Shown in pieces: positions 1-5,632 of a stretch of DNA of 5,632 nt. The stretch covers positions 1-5,632 of the forward strand of contig NVUS02000049.1 in the NCBI GenBank assembly GCA_002402005.2. Direction: 5' to 3'. Source of the DNA: OCS116 cluster bacterium (GTDB lineage: Bacteria > Pseudomonadota > Alphaproteobacteria > Rhizobiales > OSC116). Made by a program: the position numbers and the translations under genes. Position 1 is the first letter of the stretch, and each line of letters opens with the position of its first letter. The notes beneath the pieces were generated by a model, which made no database searches, was not told the origin of the DNA, and saw nothing but the letters and a program-made list of their open reading frames with translations.

Positions 1-402
1 AATATTGTGGCTTCGCTTAATTTGGATGCACCGCCGTTATTCAGTGTCGATATAAAGCAGTTGAATTTCAACAAGCCAAGTTGTTATTTAATGTCAGACA
101 TCGTCAATATGGGAGGTAAGCTATTAGACTTGCGCCGCACCAATGTACCATTGCTTCAAAAATCATCTGCATTTGGCTGCAATGCCATATATAAAGGCGC
201 AGCACATATGAGTTTTACCGATATGAATTATGTTGGTGTGATGAAGTTAGCCGGCCAATTGGGCAAAGTGGATCAGCAGAAAATGGGTGAAGAAGTGAAC
301 CAGATGATATTGTGGTTTTTTGACAAAAGCTTAAAAGACAGTGATGCAGATTATCAACCTCGGCATGGTGATATTGTTGATGTTGAATATTTTAACCAGT
401 AA
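1..402 (+). CDS. Alpha/beta hydrolase, C-terminal part (PAF-acetylhydrolase / dienelactone-hydrolase-like), 5' truncated by window edge
   Basis: This reading frame is open from the first base of the window, so the true start lies upstream; the GTG at 7 is not convincing as a start. What remains is about 133 residues. It resembles the C-terminal third of serine alpha/beta hydrolases of the platelet-activating-factor acetylhydrolase II / dienelactone hydrolase type. The best block is KGAAHMSFTD (209-238), which matches the family's catalytic-histidine loop with His at 67 counted from the GTG. It is followed by a helix ending WFFDKSLK, where relatives typically have an aFFdkyL-like ending. The nucleophile elbow and acid residue would lie upstream, or in the part before LNLDAPP, and mostly cannot be seen. 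The substrate cannot be inferred. The gene ends 12 nt before a PadR regulator on the same strand, so the two are probably co-transcribed. The family call is by motif memory and moderate in certainty. Confidence 0.6.
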   Translation, partial: NIVASLNLDAPPLFSVDIKQLNFNKPSCYLMSDIVNMGGKLLDLRRTNVPLLQKSSAFGCNAIYKGAAHMSFTDMNYVGVMKLAGQLGKVDQQKMGEEVNQMILWFFDKSLKDSDADYQPRHGDIVDVEYFNQ

Positions 403-414
403 AGGGCCACGCGA

Positions 415-951
415 ATGCAAGATATGATAATATTGGGTCTGCTACAATTTACGCCGATGTCATCTTACGACATTAAGAAAAAAATAGAGCGCAGCACCAG
501 TAATTTTTACAATGCGTCTATGGGCAGCATCCACCCAGCGCTTAAAAAACTGACTACCAAACGGGCGGTGACTATAGAAGAAAAAATTGACAATGGTCGA
601 TTGAAAAGAATCTATACCATCAGCCCACTGGGCATTGAAATGTTTAACCAGTGGCTGGATGATGGCATTGGCGTAAAAAACAGCAAAGACCCGGCCTTAG
701 CCAAATTGTTTTTTATGGGTTTTACCGACAAGTCAGCGCAGGTAATGCATTTAAAAAATCATATTATAGCGCTGAACCAAAAATATATTCACCTAAAACT
801 CCTTCAGGATGAATTTGCGGGGGTGACCGCACCCGAAGGGCTTGAAGACCATTTGATTTACCAAATGGCAACTTTGGATTACGGCGTCGAAGGCGTAAAA
901 TTCTCCCGTGACTGGTATAAAAAATTGCTGGCAAAAATTGACAATCAATAA
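415..951 (+). CDS. PadR family transcriptional regulator
   Basis: A 178-residue protein with the two-part layout of PadR regulators. The N-terminal winged-helix DNA-binding domain covers roughly residues 4-77: the opening ILGLLQFTPMSSYDIKKKI, the recognition-helix region MGSIHPALKKL (36-46), and a wing ending GRLKRIYTISPLG (61-73). The C-terminal alpha-helical dimerisation region (about 90-175) ends in the family-like pattern LDYGVEGVKFSRDWYKKLL. PadR proteins usually act as ligand-responsive repressors of nearby genes, often of their own operon. The ligand here is unknown. The ATG at 415 sits 12 nt after the stop of the upstream hydrolase, with only a weak purine stretch (AAAGGG, 401-406) as ribosome binding site, which suggests co-transcription. 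That the hydrolase is its target is inference from proximity. It converges with the broken esterase gene, whose stop is 29 nt away. Confidence 0.9.
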   Translation: MQDMIILGLLQFTPMSSYDIKKKIERSTSNFYNASMGSIHPALKKLTTKRAVTIEEKIDNGRLKRIYTISPLGIEMFNQWLDDGIGVKNSKDPALAKLFFMGFTDKSAQVMHLKNHIIALNQKYIHLKLLQDEFAGVTAPEGLEDHLIYQMATLDYGVEGVKFSRDWYKKLLAKIDNQ

Positions 952-980
952 AGCCAATAAGATCGGCGAGAACCATAATG

Positions 981-2162
981 CTATCCAATAATTTTCATAA
1001 GGGTGTTCCGCAATGCAACCTCGCGCGGGTCGCCGTCAATCTTCACGCCCATCTTATTGGTGACATAAGCGTATCCAATTTCCACTGCGGGGTCGGCACA
1101 GGCCAGCGCCCCGCCAGCACCAGGTGCGCCATATGAACCGGAACAAAGCCCGAAAAATGCTTCATAAAACCGAGAGAGTAATCGACATCGCTGCGCATGC
1201 ATTCATCAAATCGCCCGCGCGGTGGAGGTGTTGAGGGGCGGCCAACGCGTCTAGCGTTGTTTTTTGTAATTGCAATTCTGCGCCACCGGTCGCAAATACG
1301 CTATAGGCTTTGGCCATTGACCGCGCCGTGCCAACGCCGCCGCCCGATGGCACTTCTAGCTCTCTGGCAAAGATGGTATCCTCATCCAATGCCACCATCG
1401 CACCCGGGTTGACCATCAGCGCGCGGAAAAAATCGGACTTTGGATTGATAACCGACAATGCCAATTTGAACGGCAGGCCAAATAATGCCTTGAGCATATT
1501 GGCTTGTTTGAGTGTGGCGAGGCGGCTATTGGCAATGTCTGCTGGCAGCCGTATATACAGGTCTAGCCCCAATGGATTTGCAATCTCCTCTTGAAACACT
1601 TTGCCAATGGTGCGGTGTGCGGGGTCGACCCGTCTGATAATCTCGCCTTCGTAAAAACCCAATGTAATCGCATGATAGGCATTTTTGCTGCCGGGTTTCC
1701 AAACAGGTTTCTGCCGTTCGATCATTTTTGCCATGCGGTCAAGATCAGCAACCATATCACGATCGACAGGCACAGGAAAATAATGCAAACCTGCTTGAAG
1801 ATTTAACAATTAACGGATGGTGATTTCAGCCTTGCCATTTTGGGAAAATTCTGGCCAATAGCTTGCGATCTCTTCATCATAATCCAGCCAGCCGCGAGAG
1901 TTTGCTAAGGCCATAACCATGGCAGAGAAGCCTTTGGTTGCCGAATAAACAAGAATCATGGTGTCTTCTTGCCACAATGAGCCATCATTATGATTTTTGA
2001 TACCGCCCCATAAATCGACAACCTTTTTTCCCTTGTGATAAATGCAACAGGCGCTACCTAACTCTTGACGGTTTGTAAAATTCTAGACAAAAGCCGCGCG
2101 TATGGGTTCAAACCCTGATGCAACATAACCATGCACAATAGGTGTTTTTTTATCGCTTGCAT
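981..2162 (-). pseudogene. Serine beta-lactamase-like esterase (EstB / class C beta-lactamase fold), broken by two stops and three frameshifts
   Basis: Read on the minus strand, this is a full-length relic (about 394 codons, normal for the family). Blocks in order: IVHGYVASGFEPIRAAFV, then ELGSACCIYHKGKKVVDLWGG-like sequence, the nucleophile motif YSATKGFSAM (SxxK at 1933-1944), RGWLDYDEEIASYWPEF, QAGLHYF, the tyrosine motif YHAITLG (Tyr codon 1675-1677), EIANPLGLDLYIRLP, PSGGGVGTARS, DYSLGFMKHFSG, and YGAPGAGGALACADP ending at the stop 981-983. Lesions: an apparent one-base loss in the A7 run at 2145-2151, TAG at 2083-2085, TAA at 1810-1812 (RQLL in relatives reads R-stop-LL here), a frameshift within about 1189-1200, and another near 1145-1147. 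Each frameshift fits a single-base deletion. The 215-residue open stretch 1162-1809 is just the longest surviving piece; it begins at a TTG directly after the internal stop. Intact relatives hydrolyse esters or, rarely, beta-lactams. No active product is expected. Confidence 0.88.
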
Positions 2163-2167
2163 GTTCG

Positions 2168-2172
2168 CTCCT
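2168..2172 (-). promoter_or_regulatory. Ribosome binding site of the broken esterase gene
   Basis: On the minus strand AGGAG lies 5 nt before an ATG at 2160-2162. This is the strongest Shine-Dalgarno match in the window. It fixes the original start, even though that ATG is now out of frame with the conserved protein because of the A7-run lesion a few codons later. Confidence 0.65.
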
Positions 2173-2186
2173 ATTCAGTTGAGTAA

Positions 2187-2214
2187 ACTATAGGCGCGTC
2201 TAGAAATCTGTCTT
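2187..2214 (-). promoter_or_regulatory. Possible promoter of the broken esterase gene
   Basis: In the 78 bp between the mutM stop and the esterase start, the minus strand reads AAGACA (2209-2214), a 16 bp spacer, then TATAGT (2187-2192). This is a fair match to a sigma-70-type -35/-10 pair. It is tentative: short matches arise by chance, and transcription reading through from mutM would serve as well. Confidence 0.3.
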
Positions 2215-2240
2215 TGACTTTCATCAAACCATAGCGGGTG

Positions 2241-3107
2241 TTATTTTTGGCAAGATGGGCAATAAAAGGTTGAGCGGCCAGATTGCACAATGCGGATGAT
2301 TTTATCTTTGCATTTGTCACTCACACAATCGTCTCCCTCGCGGCCATAGGCCACAAAACGATGTTGAAAATAGCCCAAATTGCCATCGGCTTGGCGGTAA
2401 TCATTTAATGTTGAACCGCCGGCTTCAATCGCTTCGGCCAGAATGTCTTTGATGATCGGCACAAGTTTTGTGCAGACCTTGCTTGGCTTACCGGCTTTGG
2501 TGGTCAATATGCCGGCCGGATAGGTTGGGTCAATTTTGGCGCGAAACAACGCTTCGCATACATATATATTGCCAAGGCCGGCCACAATCTTTTGGTTGAG
2601 CAGATGGTTTTTAATGTTGCCGTTCTTGCCGGCCGATTTTTTGGCCAAATGTGCGGCGTCAAAATCATCAGTCAACGGTTCTGGGCCAATGTCGCGGATT
2701 AATTTATGGCTTTGCCAATCGCCTTGATCGGCCAGCACCAAAAAGCCAAAGCGGCGTGGGTCATTATAAACAATCTCGGTGCCGTCATCCAAATAAAATA
2801 CCACATGATCATGCTTTTGTTTTTCGCGCATTTTGGCTTCGTTATGCGAGAAAATGGTGAATTTGCCTGACATACCCAAATGGCCGATGAGCGTTTGCTG
2901 GTCTTTGACGCTGTGAAAATGCATCAACAGATATTTAGACCGGCGCTCTATGTCGGCAATTTGTTTGCCTTCTAGGGTTGCTGCCAAATCGCTATCAAAA
3001 TCAAACCGTAGATTTTTTCGGTTAAGCTCGAGTTTGACCAAGCTTTTGCCCTTCATGGCGGGTAGCAATCCTTGGCGGACGGTTTCGACTTCGGGCAATT
3101 CAGGCAT
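2241..3107 (-). CDS. mutM: Formamidopyrimidine-DNA glycosylase (Fpg/MutM)
   Basis: A 288-residue bifunctional base-excision repair enzyme. It removes 8-oxoguanine and formamidopyrimidines from DNA and nicks the abasic site. The start is set at 3107, not at an in-frame ATG at 3134, because Pro2 of MPELPEVE must become the N-terminal nucleophile once Met is removed. Visible family features: Pro2 and Glu3, the lysine of RRSKYLL (Lys58 here, Lys57 in the usual numbering), HLGMSGKF, DPRRFG, the NHLL-LNQKIVAGLGNIYVCE helix-two-turn-helix region, and a C-terminal zinc finger with Cys261, 266, 283 and 286 around QSGRSTFYCPSCQK. The arginine of that loop (Arg278) is the lesion-contacting residue. The finger is C-X4-C...C-X2-C; I recall the wider first pair as usual in alphaproteobacterial MutM. 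The gene diverges from ubiE and nothing looks damaged. Confidence 0.96.
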   Translation of the reverse strand: MPELPEVETVRQGLLPAMKGKSLVKLELNRKNLRFDFDSDLAATLEGKQIADIERRSKYLLMHFHSVKDQQTLIGHLGMSGKFTIFSHNEAKMREKQKHDHVVFYLDDGTEIVYNDPRRFGFLVLADQGDWQSHKLIRDIGPEPLTDDFDAAHLAKKSAGKNGNIKNHLLNQKIVAGLGNIYVCEALFRAKIDPTYPAGILTTKAGKPSKVCTKLVPIIKDILAEAIEAGGSTLNDYRQADGNLGYFQHRFVAYGREGDDCVSDKCKDKIIRIVQSGRSTFYCPSCQK

Positions 3108-3227
3108 ATTTTTTCCATCAATGTGACAAATCAAGCTGCGACAAATTATCTTATATATATAAATAACTTCTCGCTTTTGCGCTTCTGCTATATAAACAGA
3201 TAATAGTGAAATTGAGAAGAGTTAAAT
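3108..3227. promoter_or_regulatory. Divergent mutM / ubiE intergenic promoter region
   Basis: These 120 bp between two divergent genes must hold both promoters, and the segment is markedly AT-rich in its middle (3141-3165). Toward ubiE, TTGCGC (3177-3182) and GATAAT (3199-3204), 16 bp apart, are the best -35/-10 candidates, with an overlapping TATAAA at 3191-3196. Toward mutM, GATAAT read on the minus strand (3145-3150) is a -10 candidate, but no good -35 is seen. AGAAGAG (3215-3221) serves as ubiE ribosome binding site. I saw no clear operator repeat. The hexamer assignments are tentative; the location of promoters here is strongly implied by gene layout. Confidence 0.5.
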
Positions 3228-3995
3228 ATGCCGGATACGCAGCAAAAAACCACCCATTTTGGCTTTAAAACCGTTGCCGAAGACGAAAAACAGGGCATGG
3301 TTTACAATGTATTTGAAAAAGTTGCTGAACAATATGACCTGATGAATGACGTGATGACCGGCGGCATGCACCGCATTTGGAAAGACGCATTGATTGACTG
3401 GGCAGCGCCGCCCAAACATGCTGGCGATTATAAACATTTAGATGTGGCCGGTGGCACGGCTGACATCGCTTTTAGAATGCTAGAAAAAGCCGGCAAAAAC
3501 GCCCATTCGACCGTGTGTGACATTAATGAACATATGCTCAAAGTTGGCGAGAAGCGCGCGCAGCAAAAACCCTATAAAGACCGCATTGAATTCACTTGCG
3601 GCAATGCCGAAACCTTAAGTTTTGAAGACAATCATTTTGACATTTATACCATTGCCTTTGGCATTCGCAATGTCACCCGCATGCAAGTGGCGCTCGAAGA
3701 AGCTTACCGTGTGCTGAAACCCGGTGGGCGGTTTTTATGCTTGGAAGTGAGTAAAATGCAAGTGGCGGCGGTCGAAAAATTATATGACAAAATCAGCCTC
3801 AACTTAGTACCAAAAATTGGTGAGATGATTGTTGGTGATGGCACGCCTTATAAATATTTGGTTGAATCGACACGGCGTTTTCCGGATCAAGAGACATTTG
3901 CGCAGATGATTAAAGACGCGGGTTTTAGCCATGTTGATTATCGCAATTATTTGGGCGGCGTGGCGGCCATTCATTCTGGCTATAAGATCGGGTAA
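3228..3995 (+). CDS. ubiE: Ubiquinone biosynthesis C-methyltransferase UbiE (2-methoxy-6-polyprenyl-1,4-benzoquinol methylase)
   Basis: A 255-residue class I SAM-dependent methyltransferase of the UbiE/COQ5 family. It adds the C-methyl group to the benzoquinol ring in ubiquinone synthesis; in organisms with menaquinone the same enzyme also methylates demethylmenaquinone. Visible: the UbiE signature YDLMNDVMTGGMHRIWK (36-52), SAM-binding motif I as LDVAGGTADIAF (71-82), an acidic residue after strand 2 in VCDIN (96-100), FGIRNV (144-149), the post-motif RVLKPGG (161-167), the ESTRRFP block (213-219), and the C-terminal GGVAAIHSGYK (243-253). Length and both ends fit the family. The ATG at 3228 follows an AGAAGAG ribosome binding site. 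The stop lies 2 nt before ubiB, so the two form an operon with probable translational coupling. Confidence 0.96.
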   Translation: MPDTQQKTTHFGFKTVAEDEKQGMVYNVFEKVAEQYDLMNDVMTGGMHRIWKDALIDWAAPPKHAGDYKHLDVAGGTADIAFRMLEKAGKNAHSTVCDINEHMLKVGEKRAQQKPYKDRIEFTCGNAETLSFEDNHFDIYTIAFGIRNVTRMQVALEEAYRVLKPGGRFLCLEVSKMQVAAVEKLYDKISLNLVPKIGEMIVGDGTPYKYLVESTRRFPDQETFAQMIKDAGFSHVDYRNYLGGVAAIHSGYKIG

Positions 3996-3997
3996 TT

Positions 3998-5563
3998 ATG
4001 GGTCATATATTCAGATTGTTACGTGCGGCGCACATCATTGCGAAATACCGCATCATCCCAGCGGCGGTGAAACAGCAAATGCCGTTTGGTGCGCGTTTTG
4101 GTTTGTTTTGGCTCGCGCCGTGGACGGTTATCTTTGGCCTGCGCAAGACGGATGGCATTGATAGAAATATGGGTTTGGCACTGGCCAAATTAGGCCCATC
4201 TTACATTAAATTTGGTCAATTTTTGGCCACGCGGCCAGATTTGGTTGGCGAGGCGATTGCCGGCAGCTTGCAACAATTGCAAGATAATGTGCCTGCCTTT
4301 GATCATAAGATTGCCGTGGCGCAAGTCGAGAAAAGCTTGGGCAAAAAGCTTGATGAAGTGTTTGGTGACTTTAGTCAAGCCGTGGCTGCGGCTTCCATTG
4401 CGCAGGTGCACAAAGCCATATTGCTGGATGGTGGCAAACAGGTGGCGGTGAAAATATTACGCCCTGATGTTGAAAAACGCTTTGCCCGAGATTTATCCGA
4501 TTTTTTCTTCGCCGCGCGGTTGGCCGAAAGCTTTGACCCGCAAGCAAGGCGGTTGCGCTTGGTTGATGTGGTGGCCACGTTGAAAAAAACCGTCGATGCC
4601 GAGATGAATTTACGCTTTGAAGCGGCGGCGATATCTGAAATGGCTGAGCTCAAAAAAACGTTTGGCGATAAACTATCTGGCGCGGCTGATTTTAGCTTGC
4701 CCGAAGTGAACTGGACATTGACCGATAAAAACATACTGACCACCGATTGGATTGACGGCACACCTTTATCTGACCTAAAAGCTGTGCGGGACTTGGGCAT
4801 TGATATGCCGAAATTGGCCACCAACATCGTCACTTGCTTTTTAACTCAGGCCTTAGAATTCGGCTTTTTCCACGCTGATATGCATCCGGGTAATATTTTT
4901 ATCAAACCTGATGGCAAAATCGCCTTGGTGGATTTTGGCATTGTCGACCGGATGAGCAAAAATGAGCGGCGCTTTTTGGCTGAAATTCTATACGGCTTCA
5001 TCCGCCGTGATTATCTGCACAATGCCAAGATACATTTTGAAGCCGGCTATGTGCCAAGCCATCATAATGTCGAAGATTTTGCGTTGGCCTTACGCGCCAT
5101 TGGTGAGCCGTTAATGAGTGCGGATGCTGAAGATATATCTATGGGTCTATTGCTTGGCCAACTACTCAAAACCACCGAAACATTCGAAATGAAAACTCAA
5201 TTACAGCTGGTTATGCTGCAAAAAAGCCTAGTGATTGTCGAAGGCGTGGCGCGGATGATTGACCCTAAATTTGATATGTTTAAGGCCATGGAACCCTTGT
5301 TGAAAAGCTGGTTGAAAAAGACGTTAGGTGCCGAGACCAAAGTGAAGGATGGGCTTGAAGCCATCACTGAATTGGCTAGCCACTTACCACAATTACCCGC
5401 CTATATTGACCGGGTTAAAAATAGCATTGAAAAGCTTGAGGACATCGCCAAGGCCGACGTGATTATGGCAGAGGTGGCAAAATCCAAACGCCGCCATAGT
5501 CGTGCGCAAACTGGGCTGTTATTTGTGGCTGTCGCTGCGTTTTTATCAGCGTTGTATTTTTAG
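3998..5563 (+). CDS. ubiB: UbiB, ABC1/ADCK-type atypical kinase of ubiquinone biosynthesis
   Basis: A 521-residue member of the UbiB/ABC1/COQ8 protein-kinase-like family. It is often labelled 2-polyprenylphenol 6-hydroxylase, but established work treats the family as membrane-associated ATPases/kinases that assist ubiquinone ring modification. Visible: KxGQ as KFGQ (71-74), the alanine-rich nucleotide loop AAAS (130-133), the VAVK lysine (Lys152), the catalytic-loop equivalent HADMHPGN (292-299), the metal-binding DFG (312-314), and a basic stretch KSKRRHSR (495-502) before one hydrophobic segment (504-521) that probably anchors the C-terminus in the inner membrane. Oddity: the family ExD motif reads E-M-N at 202-204. 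E. coli UbiB is described with two C-terminal membrane segments; only one is visible here. The start is 2 nt after ubiE, without a clear ribosome binding site, consistent with coupling. Confidence 0.95.
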   Translation: MGHIFRLLRAAHIIAKYRIIPAAVKQQMPFGARFGLFWLAPWTVIFGLRKTDGIDRNMGLALAKLGPSYIKFGQFLATRPDLVGEAIAGSLQQLQDNVPAFDHKIAVAQVEKSLGKKLDEVFGDFSQAVAAASIAQVHKAILLDGGKQVAVKILRPDVEKRFARDLSDFFFAARLAESFDPQARRLRLVDVVATLKKTVDAEMNLRFEAAAISEMAELKKTFGDKLSGAADFSLPEVNWTLTDKNILTTDWIDGTPLSDLKAVRDLGIDMPKLATNIVTCFLTQALEFGFFHADMHPGNIFIKPDGKIALVDFGIVDRMSKNERRFLAEILYGFIRRDYLHNAKIHFEAGYVPSHHNVEDFALALRAIGEPLMSADAEDISMGLLLGQLLKTTETFEMKTQLQLVMLQKSLVIVEGVARMIDPKFDMFKAMEPLLKSWLKKTLGAETKVKDGLEAITELASHLPQLPAYIDRVKNSIEKLEDIAKADVIMAEVAKSKRRHSRAQTGLLFVAVAAFLSALYF

Positions 5564-5570
5564 CGCTGAT
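5545..5570 (+). other. Inverted repeat spanning the ubiB stop codon
   Basis: ATCAGCG (5545-5551) and CGCTGAT (5564-5570) are perfect 7 bp complements around a 12 nt loop that contains the end of ubiB. No run of T follows, so a classical intrinsic terminator is not supported. It may slow transcription, protect the mRNA end, or be chance. Confidence 0.3.
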
Positions 5571-5632
5571 TGCCTTAACAGCAAACTCAGAGTTTCCATC
5601 TGCCCTCGTTTCCACAACTTTCATACATTTCA

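Noticed and set aside
952..980. A bidirectional terminator between the convergent PadR gene and the esterase relic
   Set aside because: I could not find a stable inverted repeat with a T run on either strand in this short gap.
764..988. A minus-strand ORF overlapping the end of the PadR gene
   Set aside because: It is a shadow of the PadR coding sequence with no family resemblance, and it runs opposite to a convincing gene.
981..1202. A 73-residue minus-strand ORF as a small protein
   Set aside because: Only residues from about CSGSYGAPGAGG onward match the esterase C-terminus. The first 20 or so are out-of-frame translation across the frameshift.
1162..1809. A 215-residue minus-strand ORF as an independent gene
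   Set aside because: It starts at a TTG directly after an in-frame stop with no ribosome binding site. The protein family continues on both sides of it: upstream in the same frame, downstream in shifted frames. It is a piece of the esterase pseudogene.
4375..4833. A 152-residue minus-strand ORF inside ubiB
   Set aside because: It lies wholly antisense to a strongly conserved kinase-like protein. It has a low-complexity Ser/Ala/Lys-rich composition and no recognisable domain or ribosome binding site.
5583..5595. AAACTC-A-GAGTTT palindrome after ubiB as a terminator
   Set aside because: A one-base loop cannot form that full hairpin, the realistic stem is only about 4 AT-rich pairs, and no T run follows.

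Overview
This window looks like chromosomal DNA from an alphaproteobacterium with a moderate, AT-leaning base composition. That placement is an inference. It rests on the divergent arrangement mutM / ubiE-ubiB, which is common in Alphaproteobacteria, and on the QSGRSTFYCP zinc-finger ending of MutM and the UbiB sequence type. No genus can be named from the sequence.

Left part (1-951, + strand): the 3' end of an alpha/beta hydrolase gene, cut by the window edge, is followed 12 nt later by a PadR-type regulator. They are probably co-transcribed as a small accessory enzyme-regulator unit.

Middle part (981-2162, - strand): a full-length relic of a serine beta-lactamase-like esterase (EstB / class C beta-lactamase fold). 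Its ribosome binding site, start and all conserved blocks can still be read. It carries two in-frame stop codons and three apparent single-base deletions, so it is a pseudogene. It explains the region from about 980 to 2160 that would otherwise look like non-coding DNA with scattered ORFs. Upstream on the same strand is an intact DNA repair glycosylase gene, mutM (2241-3107).

Right part (3228-5563, + strand): ubiE and ubiB, separated by 2 nt, form a ubiquinone biosynthesis operon divergent from mutM. UbiE is the C-methyltransferase of the quinone ring. UbiB is the ABC1/ADCK-type atypical kinase/ATPase that supports the ring-modifying enzymes at the membrane. The 120 bp between mutM and ubiE must hold both promoters. 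The last 69 bases contain no recognisable gene.

I found no RNA gene, CRISPR array, insertion sequence or defence system, and nothing that looks like a new biological system. The observations most worth a second look are the multiply broken esterase gene and an Asp-to-Asn change in the ExD motif of UbiB.
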